From Actinopolymorpha alba DSM 45243 (GTDB lineage: Bacteria > Actinomycetota > Actinomycetes > Propionibacteriales > Actinopolymorphaceae): a stretch of DNA of 60,940 nt. Location of the stretch: NCBI RefSeq assembly GCF_000373925.1, contig NZ_KB892774.1, positions 1 through 60,940 of the forward strand, given 5' to 3'. A program made the position numbers and the translations under genes. The notes under the pieces were generated by a model that saw only the letters and a list, made by a program, of their open reading frames with translations, made no database searches and was not told where the DNA came from. Shown here one piece after another: positions 50,856 to 59,213 of this stretch (position 1 is its first letter; each line of letters begins with the position of its first letter).

Positions 50856-52283
50856 ATGGCCGACACCACGTTCGACGTCATCGTCCTCGGTGGCGGAGCC
50901 GTCGGGGAGAACCTCGCCGCCCGCGTGGTCGCGCGGGGCCTCTCGGCCGCCCTCATCGAGTCCGAACTCCTTGGAGGGGAGTGTTCGTACTGGGCCTGCA
51001 TGCCGAGCAAGGCGCTCCTGCGCAGCGGCGCGGCGTTGCGGGCGGCCCGCGCCGTCCCGGGTGCCGCCGAGGCCGTGACGGGGAACCTCGACGTGGCAGC
51101 CGTCCTCAACCGCCGGGACATCGTCACCTCGCACTGGGAGGACACCAGCCAGGTGAAGTGGGCGGAGGACGCCGGCATCACCGTGGTCCGCGGGCACAGT
51201 CGGCTCGACGGACCCCGGCGGGTCGTCGTACGACCGCCTGACGGATCGGGCGAGCGGGTCCTCGAGGCGCGGCACGCGGTCGCCGTCTGCACCGGGTCGG
51301 ACCCGCTGATTCTGCCGATCCCCGGGTTGCGCGAGGCACGGCCGTGGGCCAGCCGGGAGGGTACGAGCGCCAAGGAGGCGCCACGCACCCTCGCCATCCT
51401 CGGCGGCGGGCCGGTCGGCTGCGAACTCGCCCAGGCCTGGAGCGACCTCGGTTCCCAGGTCACGCTGCTGGAGCAGGCCGACCACCTCCTGCCCGCACTG
51501 GAACCCTTCGCCGGCGAGTATGTCGCGAACTCCCTGAGAGCCGCGGGCGTCGACGTACGTACCAGCAGTGAGGTCACGTCGGTGACCCGCGACGGCGACG
51601 GGCCGACCACCCTCGCGACCGACACGGGAGAGGTGACCGCCGACGTCCTGATCGTCGCCACCGGACGCACGCCGCGTACGGCCGATCTGGGGCTGGAGAC
51701 CGTCGGGCTGGAGCCGGGTTCCTGGTTGGAGGTCGACGACAGCTGCCGGGTCACAGCGGTCGAGGGGGGTTGGCTGTACGCGGCCGGGGACGTCAACCAC
51801 CGGGCGCTGTTCACGCACATGGGGAAGTACCAAGCGCGGATCTGCGGCGACGCGATCGGTGCCCGCGCCCACGGCGAGCACGCGTCACCGGTCGCCTGGT
51901 CGCCGTACGCCGCGACTGCCGACCACACCGCGGTGCCCGACGTGGTCTTCACCTCGCCCGAGGTCGCCTCGGTCGGCCTCACCGAGGAGCGGGCGAGCAA
52001 CCAGGGGCTGACCATCCGGACAGTGGAGTTCGACCTCGGCAAGGTCGCGGGCGCTGCCGTGCGCGCGGACGGCTACACCGGGCACGTCAAGCTGGTCGTC
52101 GACCAGGAACGCCTGGTGATCGTGGGGTTCACCGCAGTCGGCCCCGACATCGGCGAGCTTCTGCACGCCGCCACGGTGGCCGTGGTGGGTGAGGTGCCGC
52201 TGGACCGGCTCTGGCATGCCGTACCCGCGTACCCCACCGTCAGCGAGTTCTGGCTCCGCCTGCTCGAGGCGTACGGCCTGTGA
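50856..52283 (+). CDS. NAD(P)/FAD-dependent disulfide oxidoreductase
   Basis: A 475-residue class-I flavoprotein disulfide reductase, dihydrolipoyl-dehydrogenase/mycothione-reductase-like. FAD motif VIVLGGGAVGENLAARVV, redox pair GGECSYWACMPSKALLRSG, NAD(P) site LAILGGGPVGCELAQAWSDL, FAD-2 WLYAAGDVNHRALFTHMGKY, and the C-terminal HAVPAYPTVSEFW. The His-Pro of the H-x-x-P dimer motif is kept. It diverges from the AfsR-like gene across about 200 bp. Not a close paralogue of the flavoprotein at 36931. The physiological substrate is unknown. Confidence 0.88.
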   Translation: MADTTFDVIVLGGGAVGENLAARVVARGLSAALIESELLGGECSYWACMPSKALLRSGAALRAARAVPGAAEAVTGNLDVAAVLNRRDIVTSHWEDTSQVKWAEDAGITVVRGHSRLDGPRRVVVRPPDGSGERVLEARHAVAVCTGSDPLILPIPGLREARPWASREGTSAKEAPRTLAILGGGPVGCELAQAWSDLGSQVTLLEQADHLLPALEPFAGEYVANSLRAAGVDVRTSSEVTSVTRDGDGPTTLATDTGEVTADVLIVATGRTPRTADLGLETVGLEPGSWLEVDDSCRVTAVEGGWLYAAGDVNHRALFTHMGKYQARICGDAIGARAHGEHASPVAWSPYAATADHTAVPDVVFTSPEVASVGLTEERASNQGLTIRTVEFDLGKVAGAAVRADGYTGHVKLVVDQERLVIVGFTAVGPDIGELLHAATVAVVGEVPLDRLWHAVPAYPTVSEFWLRLLEAYGL

Positions 52284-52329
52284 CCTCGCCCGGCGGCGCC
52301 GGCCAACCGCCGCCGGTCAGTCGTTCGGG

Positions 52330-52884
52330 TCAGCCGTTCGGGATGGTGAAGTAGCGCCCCCGCCGGTGAAGCAGCGGGTCGTGCTCCTCACCCAGTTCGA
52401 TGTGCTCCAGCTCCGCCTCGACGCCCAGCGCCCACCCGATCGGCCGCGCGGAAAGGAGCCGGCACCCAGCCCAGGTCTCGACCGTCGCCGGCACCGGCCC
52501 CCACTCGGTGTCGCGCCACTCGGTCAGCCGGAACGCCCCACCGGGCGCGGGCATGAGACCGGCGAACGCGTCCGCCAGCGAGCGGTGCTCCCAGCGCAGG
52601 GCCGACACGGCGAACCTGCCGGCCCTCTCCAGGACCGGCCAGAGTTCGGAGTCGCCGTCGACAAGTCCGAGGACCTTGCCCGGCTCACCGTCGGCGACGA
52701 CCAGCCCTGACACCGGAAGCCCCGCCCGCCGGCCGCCGGCTGTCGCGGTCCACAGCGTGACGGGCGCGGTCAGCCGGCCGCGCAGCCGGCGTACCGGATT
52801 GCGCTCATGCGGCGGCGGTAGGAACGGATGGTCGGCGTGGATCGCCGCACCGGGCTCCTCGGCAGGGGGCTCATTCTCAGGCAC
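52330..52884 (-). CDS. Flavin-reductase-like / FMN-binding split-barrel protein
   Basis: About 184 residues from GTG 52884: PFLPPPHERNPVRRLRGRLT then APVTLWTATAGGRRAGLPVS, the classic start of the flavin-reductase-like barrel (P-V-x-L-x-T-A-x), followed by EPGKVLGLVDGDSELWPVLE, GRFAVSALRWEHRSLADAFA. C-terminal GVEAELEHIELGEEHDPLLHRRGRYFTI (shortened) supplies the H-Y-x-x-x-x-F dimer motif. It binds FMN or FAD and may reduce flavin or act on a substrate. The long N-terminal extension that the open frame allows is compositionally odd and overlaps a hairpin, so it was not used. Confidence 0.75.
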   Translation of the reverse strand: MPENEPPAEEPGAAIHADHPFLPPPHERNPVRRLRGRLTAPVTLWTATAGGRRAGLPVSGLVVADGEPGKVLGLVDGDSELWPVLERAGRFAVSALRWEHRSLADAFAGLMPAPGGAFRLTEWRDTEWGPVPATVETWAGCRLLSARPIGWALGVEAELEHIELGEEHDPLLHRRGRYFTIPNG

Positions 52885-52905
52885 GTTCCCAGGATGCCGG
52901 CCTCG

Positions 52906-52962
52906 GTTGGGTCGGGGGCACCCTTGTACGGCTCTCTTGGCCAAGGGTGCCCCCGACCCAAC
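52906..52962. terminator. 21-bp perfect inverted repeat
   Basis: Arms 52906-52926 and 52942-52962 (core GGGTCGGGGGCACCCTTG and its complement) with a 15-nt loop. It ends 22 nt from the flavin-reductase start. It is followed by short direct repeats of CGCCCGACCCAACCCG. Very stable hairpin; it may end the glycerophosphodiesterase transcript or be a repeat-family element. Confidence 0.6.
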
Positions 52963-53017
52963 CCCGCCCAACGCCCGACCCAACCCGTCCACGCCCGACC
53001 CAACCCGCCCAACGTCC

Positions 53018-53082
53018 GGTGATCATGATCCGGATGATGAAGGCGGAAGGGACGTATGGCCCCTTCCGCCTTCATGATCACC
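53018..53082 (-). terminator. Composite hairpin downstream of glycerophosphodiesterase
   Basis: Inner stem ATGAAGGCGGAAGGG (53037-53051) with CCCTTCCGCCTTCAT (53061-53075), loop 9 nt; outer stem GGTGATCAT (53018-53026) with ATGATCACC (53074-53082). It begins 38 nt after the stop of the minus-strand glycerophosphodiesterase gene, so it is its likely terminator. Confidence 0.65.
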
Positions 53083-53119
53083 AGCGCGGCAGCTCCGCCG
53101 CGCTCGCTGTCAGGACCCG

Positions 53120-54271
53120 TCAGGAGCCGCGGACCGCCGCGACTCCGAGGTCGGGGAAGTCGGTGAAGATCGCGTCGACGCCCACGTTCAGGAACGCTCG
53201 CATCTCACCGACGGCATCGCCGTGCGCGGCGGTGCCCGTACCAACCTTGTACTCCAGTGGCAGGAAGGTGTTCTCGGCCCGGAAGGTCCAGGTCACCACC
53301 CGGAGCCCGGCCCGGTGGGCGTCGCGAACGACAGTCGTGGGTCCGAGGAGACGACCCTGGGCATCCCGCGGGCGGATCCGGTCCTTGTACGGCGCCGCCC
53401 AGTCGGCGTACGTCGCGATCTCGCGCAGGCCGGCCGGGGTGAGCAGGTCGCCGTACGTCCGTGGATCCCCCTTCGCCACGAAGTCGTATGGCGCCCCCGA
53501 GGAGTCGATCAGCTGGGCGAGCTCGACCTCGACCAGCTTGTTGAGCTGCTTGAGGTTGCCGACCTCGAACGACTGGACGACGACCTTCGCGTTGCGGCCG
53601 GCGAGCCCGTTGCGGCGCAGGACCTTGACGAGCGGCTCCTCCAGCGAGAGCCCGATCGAGTCGAAGTACGTCGGGTGCTTGGTCTCGGGCGCGATGCCGA
53701 TGGTGCGTCCCCGGAGCCGGGACTCCCGCTTGGCGAGGTCGATGACCTCCTGCAGGGTCGGCACCTCGAACTTCCCGTCGTACTTCGTGTTATCGGGCCG
53801 CAGGTCGGGGATCCGCTCCTTGGCCCGCAGCGTCTTGAGCTCGGCGAGGGTGAAGTCCTCGGTGAACCATCCGGTGACGCCGCGCCCGTCGACCACCTTG
53901 GTCGTCTTGCGGCTGGCGAACTCCGAGTGGGCCGCGACATCCGTCGTACCCGAGATCTCGTTCTCGTGCCGGGCGACCAGGACGCCGTCCTTGGTGGAGA
54001 CGAGGTCGGGCTCGATGTAGTCGGCGCCTTGCTCGATCGCGAGTTCGTACGACGCGAGCGTGTGCTCGGGTCGGTATCCGCTGGCCCCGCGGTGGCCGAT
54101 GACGATCGGCTTGGACGCGGAGGAACCGGGACGCTGTGACTGCTGGTCGGTCACTGGTTGGGACGCGGACCCTGACGCCGACGCTGACGCGACGCCGGCC
54201 GCCGACATCGACACCGCGGACACCACGGCGAGCAACCCTAACCGGAACCAAAGAGGACTACGTGTACGCAT
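53120..54271 (-). CDS. Secreted glycerophosphodiester phosphodiesterase
   Basis: A 383-residue protein from ATG 54271 (GTG 54286 would add five). Signal peptide: MRTRSPLWFRLGLLAVVSAV with Ala-rich region after. Catalytic GDPD motif PIVIGHRGASGYRPEHTLAS, then EQGADYIEPDLVSTKDGVLV and ARHENEI: the HR, E-x-D and H residues are all present. It hydrolyses glycerophosphodiesters to glycerol-3-phosphate and alcohol outside the membrane, e.g. for phosphate scavenging. No Pho-box was recognised upstream. Confidence 0.92.
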   Translation of the reverse strand: MRTRSPLWFRLGLLAVVSAVSMSAAGVASASASGSASQPVTDQQSQRPGSSASKPIVIGHRGASGYRPEHTLASYELAIEQGADYIEPDLVSTKDGVLVARHENEISGTTDVAAHSEFASRKTTKVVDGRGVTGWFTEDFTLAELKTLRAKERIPDLRPDNTKYDGKFEVPTLQEVIDLAKRESRLRGRTIGIAPETKHPTYFDSIGLSLEEPLVKVLRRNGLAGRNAKVVVQSFEVGNLKQLNKLVEVELAQLIDSSGAPYDFVAKGDPRTYGDLLTPAGLREIATYADWAAPYKDRIRPRDAQGRLLGPTTVVRDAHRAGLRVVTWTFRAENTFLPLEYKVGTGTAAHGDAVGEMRAFLNVGVDAIFTDFPDLGVAAVRGS

Positions 54272-54516
54272 GGCGCATAACGTCACGCAACCGCGAAGAC
54301 GGCATATGAACGGAGTTCGACGCCGCGATGATCACTCCAGTACCAGCAGTGCGTAACGACTTCTTCACTTAGGGCGTCCAGGCATTGATACGGCACCGCC
54401 GATGTCGGCGGACCGTGAGAGGATGGGGACCTTCGTCGACGACGGGGGTTCCGGTTCACTGTGTGTCCTCACACAACCGGGCCACGTCTGGGGGCAACCG
54501 AGGGAGTGTGGTCGCC

Positions 54517-54990
54517 GTGAGTCTTCTCGACCATCAGATCCACCAGCTCTCCGCATCAGCGCGCAAGCGTCTCGAGCAGGATGAGATCGAGCTCACGCAA
54601 CGGCGCGCCGAGCTCGTCGCCGAGCAGGGCAGCGAGACCGGAGGCGATCTCGTCGATCAGGCGTCCTTCGCCACGCAGCAGATCGAGATCGAGTCGATCG
54701 ACCGGCGCCTAGTGCGGATCCACGATCTGCTGTCGGCGACGACCGTGGCCGCCGACGCACCCGACGACACGGTCGCCGTCGGATCCGTCGTCACGTTGCG
54801 CTTCGATGACGGCAGCACCGAGACCTACCAGGTGGGCTTGATCGAGGAGCAGGCTGGCGATGTCGTCGCACTGACCCCGACCAGCCCTCTCGGCCGCGCA
54901 CTCCTGGGCCACCGGGTTGGCGACAAGGTCACCTACGACGCGCCCGTTGGCAAGCTGACGGTCGAGATCGTCGAGGTACGCCCGCTCTGA
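54517..54990 (+). CDS. GreA/GreB C-terminal-domain protein
   Basis: About 157 residues from GTG 54517 (VSLLDHQIHQLSASARKRLEQ); GAGGGAG about 10 nt upstream. An N-terminal helical part resembles the coiled coil of Gre factors, followed by a FKBP-like C domain: VAVGSVVTLRFDDGSTETYQ VGL and SPLGRALLGHRVGDKVTYDA (the S-P-x-G-x-A-L-x-G motif). Short actinobacterial Gre-like proteins of this type may bind the RNA polymerase secondary channel, but the acidic tip (D-E-x-x-E) of true GreA is not evident, so cleavage activity is doubtful. Confidence 0.8.
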   Translation: MSLLDHQIHQLSASARKRLEQDEIELTQRRAELVAEQGSETGGDLVDQASFATQQIEIESIDRRLVRIHDLLSATTVAADAPDDTVAVGSVVTLRFDDGSTETYQVGLIEEQAGDVVALTPTSPLGRALLGHRVGDKVTYDAPVGKLTVEIVEVRPL

Positions 54991-55260
54991 CTGCTCCCCC
55001 GCCGCAACAGGCGGAAGCAGACCGCGCCCGCTGATCAGACCTTCCGATCTGGTTGGCGGGTGCGATGTCATGCGGTCCGAGATTCGCTCGACGCTGCCCG
55101 GCTCCCGCCGTCCGCCCGCCCGCAAACCCCTTCCTTCTGCCGAGACGTCCCGTGCGCGGAACTTTTCCACAGGTTCACGATCTGCGGCCGTCAAGCGTCA
55201 CCGAACTTCGAGCACAATCGGAGGAGTTTCTTCGGGGGGCAGAACCGGAGGAGTTCGGGC

Positions 55261-56346
55261 ATGTCAGACGTGCTCGGCCTCGATCGGCAGATGCGCGAGG
55301 CCTACCACACGCTCGTACGCGAGCGTGCCTGCACAGCGGTCCAGGTCTCTGAGCGGCTCGGGATACCGCGAGCACGTGCCGAGGAGGCCCTCGACCGGCT
55401 GGTCGCGGCGGGCCTGGTCGCCCCCTCACCCGGGGAGCCGCGCCTGCTGGTCCCCCGCGACCCGCGGCAGAGTCTTGGTCCCCTGATCGCTCACCGGCAG
55501 GCCAGTCTCATTGCCGCGCAGCAGGAGCTGATCCGCTCCCAGGAGGCGCTCGCCGCCCTGACCTCGGTCTACGCGGCGTACGGCCGGGACTCCAGCAGTG
55601 CGCGACCGCCCGAGCTGTCCCGTGGGCAGGCCGCCGTCCAGGTCCGGATCGAGGACATGCTGGAGTCGTCGCGGTCGACGATCATGTGCTTCCTGGTCCA
55701 GGGTGCGGGCACGATCGCGCTCGGCGTCCAGTCCCACGCCATCGAACGCGCGATCGGCCGCGGCGTCGCGGTACGCGCCGTCTACGCCGGCGACATCCTC
55801 GACGACGACGCGATCCGCGCCCACGCCCGCTGGTTGATCTCGGCGGGCGGCAGCGCCCGGACCGCGCAGTCAGTCCCGCCGGCCATGCTGGTGGTCGACC
55901 GTACGACCGCGTTGGTTCCGGCCGACCTGAGCACGACCGCGGCGTTCGTCGTTCACAATCGCGCGTTGACCGCGGCGCTGGCGTTGTTGTTCGACCGCGT
56001 GTGGGGAGACGCCCGCGTGGTCAGCGGTACGCCGACCCGCACCTCGGCCACCCCCGCCACCGATCCGGCCGCCGACGTCCCCAGTCCGCAGGAACGCGAC
56101 CTGCTGCGCCTCCTCGGCCGGGGGATGACGGACGCGTCGGCGGCCCGCCAGCTGGGCGTCTCGCTGCGGACCGTACGCCGGATGATGGCCGAGCTCATGG
56201 CCCGCCTCAACGCGCGGAGCAGGTTCGAGGCGGGCATCCGCGCGGCCGAGCGCGGCTGGATCGGCTCGGCTCCCTCCCCAGCGTTGCGCCGGACGATCCG
56301 GCCCCGGCCCACGCCGCCGAGCGCGCCCGCCGCCATCAACAGCTGA
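55261..56346 (+). CDS. LuxR-type regulator with TrmB-like N-terminal helix-turn-helix
   Basis: 361 residues from ATG 55261; GGAGGAG 8-14 nt upstream. Residues 1-60 form a TrmB/MarR-like winged helix (REAYHTLVRERACTAVQVSE, LGIPRARAEEALDRLVAAGL). A central domain of the PLD-like/TrmB kind follows (MLESSRSTIMCFLVQGAG), then a LuxR helix-turn-helix, DLLRLLGRGMTDASAARQLG VSLRTVRRMMAELM. These two-HTH regulators are common in streptomycetes; ligand and targets are unknown. The upstream 270 bp has no recognised motif. No neighbouring target gene is obvious. Confidence 0.8.
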   Translation: MSDVLGLDRQMREAYHTLVRERACTAVQVSERLGIPRARAEEALDRLVAAGLVAPSPGEPRLLVPRDPRQSLGPLIAHRQASLIAAQQELIRSQEALAALTSVYAAYGRDSSSARPPELSRGQAAVQVRIEDMLESSRSTIMCFLVQGAGTIALGVQSHAIERAIGRGVAVRAVYAGDILDDDAIRAHARWLISAGGSARTAQSVPPAMLVVDRTTALVPADLSTTAAFVVHNRALTAALALLFDRVWGDARVVSGTPTRTSATPATDPAADVPSPQERDLLRLLGRGMTDASAARQLGVSLRTVRRMMAELMARLNARSRFEAGIRAAERGWIGSAPSPALRRTIRPRPTPPSAPAAINS

Positions 56347-56376
56347 CCGGCGGCCCCGCGCCCTGACCCGCTACAG

Positions 56377-56754
56377 CTAGTCGTAGCCCAGCTCGTGCAG
56401 GCGGGCGTCGTCGATCCCGAAGTGGTGCGCGATCTCGTGGACGACAGTGACGTGTACCTCGTCGACCACCTCGTCGTAGGTGTCGCAGATCCGCAATGTC
56501 GGGTTCATGAAGATGGTGATGCGGTCGGGCAGGACACCGGCGTAGGAGTGACCGCGCTCGGTGAGCGGCAGACCGTCGTAGAGACCGAGAAGGTCGGGAT
56601 CGTTGGGCGGCGGCTCGTCCTCGACGAAGACCGCGACGTTGTCCATGAGTTGGGCAAGCTCCGCTGGAATCTCGTCGAGGGCCTCCCCCACGAGTTCCTC
56701 GAACCGCTCCCGGGACATGTCGAGCACACCGCCATTCTTGTCGGTCCCGTCCAT
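56377..56754 (-). CDS. Minimal metallopeptidase (MMP-like HExxH family)
   Basis: A 125-residue protein starting MDGTDKNGGVLDMSRERFEE; GGGAGG directly before ATG 56754 sets the start. Core motif VHEIAHHFGIDDARLHELGY gives H-E-x-x-H-H-F-G-x-x-D-x-R-L-x-E-L-G, a zinc-protease signature of the PF06262 small MMP-like family, near residues 100-120. Only a thin fold precedes it. Cytoplasmic; substrate unknown. It diverges from the metallophosphoesterase gene. Confidence 0.85.
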   Translation of the reverse strand: MDGTDKNGGVLDMSRERFEELVGEALDEIPAELAQLMDNVAVFVEDEPPPNDPDLLGLYDGLPLTERGHSYAGVLPDRITIFMNPTLRICDTYDEVVDEVHVTVVHEIAHHFGIDDARLHELGYD

Positions 56755-56851
56755 AACCCTCCCGATCGCTCCACAGCAATTCCTGTCCAGCACGGATCCC
56801 TCTCGGGTCCCTACGGGACATGATCGCGTGAGGTGGGGTACAACGGTGGGG

Positions 56852-58573
56852 ATGCCCGACCAGCGCCCGGTGTCCTCCACCTTCCTCGACCGCGCCGCGT
56901 CCTCCGTTGGCGTGCTGTGGCGGTCCGCGCGGAGCCTCGCGCAGTTCGTACGCGAGGTGGCCGCGCGAGTTCAGCGACCCGCGACCGTGCTCGCCATCGC
57001 CGCGCTGGCGTTCGTCGGCGCGTGGTTCGGGATGGCGTTCTTCGGCTCCGCTGAGCGGCCGGTCGGCCCGGTCGAGACGAGCATGCGGCTTGTCCCGTCC
57101 TGGCACGGCGAGTCCGTCCTGTCCATCCCACCGCTCGGCACGCTCACCCTCGACAGCCACAACAGCCCGATCGAGCTGCAGGTCAACGTCGACCGGATCA
57201 ACCAGGACGCCGCTCGGCGGATCTTCGACGATCCCCGCATCCTCGGCGACCTCGAGTCCGAGGTGATCCGGGACGTCCGCAGCGGGGTGTACGCCACCGC
57301 GGTCCGCGGCCTCGTAGCGGGCGCTCTCGGCGCGATGCTGGTGACGCTCATCGTGGTCCGCCGGCGCCGCCCGACGCTCATCGCCGGTGGCGCCGCGGTC
57401 GTCGCGATCCTCACGGTCTACGGCGTGGCCGGCCTCACCCTGAACCCCCGCGCCGTGGCCGAGCCGAAGTACACCGGCCTCCTGACCGGCGCGCCGTCAC
57501 TGATCGGCAACGCGCAGGACCTCGCCCAGAACTTCGACGCGTACTCCAAGGAGCTGGTGCGGCTGGTGACGAACGTCACCAAGCTGTACGACGTCACCTC
57601 CACGCTTCCGGCGTACCAACCAAGCGACAACGTGATCCGCGTCCTGCACGTCTCCGACCTCCATCTCGGCGAGCACGCCTGGGACGTCATCGGCTCGGTG
57701 GTGAAGCAGTACTCCGTGGACGTGATCGTCGACTCGGGCGACACCACCGACCATGGGCTGGCGGCCGAGAACACCTTCCTCCAGCGGATCCCGAGCCTGC
57801 GGGTGCCGTACGTCTGGGTGCGCGGCAACCACGACTCGGTGGTCACCGAGGAGGCGATGCGCCAGCTGCCGAACGTCGTCGTACTCGACGGGAAGGTGAA
57901 GACCGTCAAGGGGATCCGGTTCCTCGGCGCCGGTGATCCGCGCTTCACCCCGGACCGCAGCAACCGGGACATTCCCGCCGAGACAGAGGCCGTCGCCGCG
58001 CAGGCGCTCGCTCTGACGAAGGTCGCGGAGAACTCCAAGCCGGAGGTCGACGCGATCGTCTATCACGACAGCGCGGGGGCCGCGTTCTTCGACGGGAACG
58101 CCTCGCTGCTCCTCACGGGGCACGCGCACAAGCGGCTGAACATGATGCTGCCGGGCGGGAGCCGGCTGATGCAGGAGGGTACGACGGGCGGCGCGGGGCT
58201 GCGGGCCCTGGAGAAGAGCGAACCCGCGCCCATCGAGATGTCCGTCCTCTACCTCGACCGGTCGACCCGCGAGCTCGAGGCGTGGGACGAGATCACCCTG
58301 GGCGGGCTGGGCCTCACCTCGGCCCGCATCGACCGGCACCAGGTGACCCCCGACGAGACGCCGAGTACGCCGAGCCCGATACCGACGCCAACCGGGCCGG
58401 TTCCGGAATCGCCGCTGCCGACGCCGACGATCACCCGCCTGCCCACAGAGTCGCCGTCGGGTTCTCCGTCAGGTTCTCCGTCGGGGTCGCCGCTAGGGTC
58501 CCCACTGGGATCGACTGGATCGCCTCCACCGGGCGGGCCACCACTGACCCCGACCCCGACGCCAGCGCGGTAA
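56852..58573 (+). CDS. Membrane-bound metallophosphoesterase
   Basis: About 573 residues with three N-terminal helices (TVLAIAALAFVGAWFGMAFF; GLVAGALGAMLVTLIVV; LIAGGAAVVAILTVYGVAGL). The phosphoesterase domain carries all five motifs: VLHVSDLHLGEH, DVIVDSGDTTDHG, WVRGNHDSV, DAIVYHDSAG and LLTGHAHKRLN, giving the two-metal site (D-x-H, GD, GNH, H, GHxH). The C-terminal 60 residues are Pro/Ser/Thr-rich with five SGSP-type repeats, a likely cell-wall or extracellular spacer. Start ATG 56852 after GGTGGGG. Possibly a cyclic nucleotide or phospholipid phosphodiesterase. Confidence 0.85.
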   Translation: MPDQRPVSSTFLDRAASSVGVLWRSARSLAQFVREVAARVQRPATVLAIAALAFVGAWFGMAFFGSAERPVGPVETSMRLVPSWHGESVLSIPPLGTLTLDSHNSPIELQVNVDRINQDAARRIFDDPRILGDLESEVIRDVRSGVYATAVRGLVAGALGAMLVTLIVVRRRRPTLIAGGAAVVAILTVYGVAGLTLNPRAVAEPKYTGLLTGAPSLIGNAQDLAQNFDAYSKELVRLVTNVTKLYDVTSTLPAYQPSDNVIRVLHVSDLHLGEHAWDVIGSVVKQYSVDVIVDSGDTTDHGLAAENTFLQRIPSLRVPYVWVRGNHDSVVTEEAMRQLPNVVVLDGKVKTVKGIRFLGAGDPRFTPDRSNRDIPAETEAVAAQALALTKVAENSKPEVDAIVYHDSAGAAFFDGNASLLLTGHAHKRLNMMLPGGSRLMQEGTTGGAGLRALEKSEPAPIEMSVLYLDRSTRELEAWDEITLGGLGLTSARIDRHQVTPDETPSTPSPIPTPTGPVPESPLPTPTITRLPTESPSGSPSGSPSGSPLGSPLGSTGSPPPGGPPLTPTPTPAR

Positions 58574-58713
58574 GCCACGTAGCCATGGGTGCGGCCTGCG
58601 CGGTATACCCCGGTCTGGGGTACGCCAAGCCGCTAGGGGCCGCCCGGTTTGGACCCCGCAACGGCGTACCCATAGACTTGTGCGGTCCCTGACGGTGGTG
58701 AGCCGTTAGTGCT

Positions 58714-58786
58714 GCCCTCATCGTCTAGAGGCCTAGGACGCCGCCCTTTCAAGGCGGTAGCACGGGTTCGAATCCCGTTGGGGGCA
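58714..58786 (+). tRNA. tRNA-Glu (anticodon TTC)
   Basis: 73 nt with acceptor GCCCTCA paired to TGGGGGC, anticodon loop CTTTCAA and TpsiC GGTTCGAATCC, discriminator A. First of three clustered tRNAs. Confidence 0.95.
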
Positions 58787-58833
58787 CTGCTCGCGAAGTG
58801 CGATAGCATTCGTCGGCGCGAGCAAAACAGCAA

Positions 58834-58907
58834 GGCCCCGTAGCGCAGTTGGTGAGCGCGCCGCCCTGTCACGGCGGAGGTCGCGGGTTCGAGTCCCGTC
58901 GGGGTCG
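58834..58907 (+). tRNA. tRNA-Asp (anticodon GTC)
   Basis: 74 nt: acceptor GGCCCCG with CGGGGTC, anticodon loop CTGTCAC, TpsiC arm GGTTCGAGTCC, discriminator G. Confidence 0.95.
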
Positions 58908-58943
58908 CTGCGGTGGCCGGCAACAGCCGGCCACCTGCTCCAT

Positions 58944-59017
58944 GGGCAGGTAGCTCAGTTGGTACGAGCGTCCGCCTGAAAAGCGGAAGGTCGGCGGTTC
59001 GACCCCGCCCCTGCCCA
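58944..59017 (+). tRNA. tRNA-Phe (anticodon GAA)
   Basis: 74 nt: acceptor GGGCAGG with CCTGCCC, anticodon loop CTGAAAA, TpsiC arm GGTTCGACCCC, discriminator A. The Glu-Asp-Phe order is the usual actinobacterial cluster. Confidence 0.94.
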
Positions 59018-59024
59018 CCTGCGA

Positions 59025-59060
59025 AAACGCCCCAAGAGAAGATCTATCCCTGGGGCGTTT
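59025..59060 (+). terminator. Terminator after tRNA cluster
   Basis: AAACGCCCC (59025-59033) pairs with GGGGCGTTT (59052-59060), a 9-bp stem ending in U residues. Two direct copies of TGACATCA (59060-59067, 59072-59079) follow. Confidence 0.7.
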
Positions 59061-59213
59061 GACATCACTTGTGACATCAATAGCGGCTCGTATAGCTGGT
59101 CAGAGCGTCTCCTCGCACGCGCCGGATCATGATCGCCCGCTTAAGCGGGCTAGGTCGTTATCGTGTCCGCCTGTGCTGGCGGTGGGTGTGCTTCGCCTAG
59201 CAGCTGGCCTCCT

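Noticed and set aside
48737-51241. 834-aa plus-strand frame
   Set aside because: Antisense to the AfsR-like regulator; Ser/Arg-rich low-complexity translation.
58447-58520. Short tandem repeat (SGSP units) as a possible CRISPR or VNTR
   Set aside because: It encodes an in-frame Gly/Ser/Pro spacer at the end of the metallophosphoesterase; units are imperfect and no spacers exist. No CRISPR array was seen in the window.
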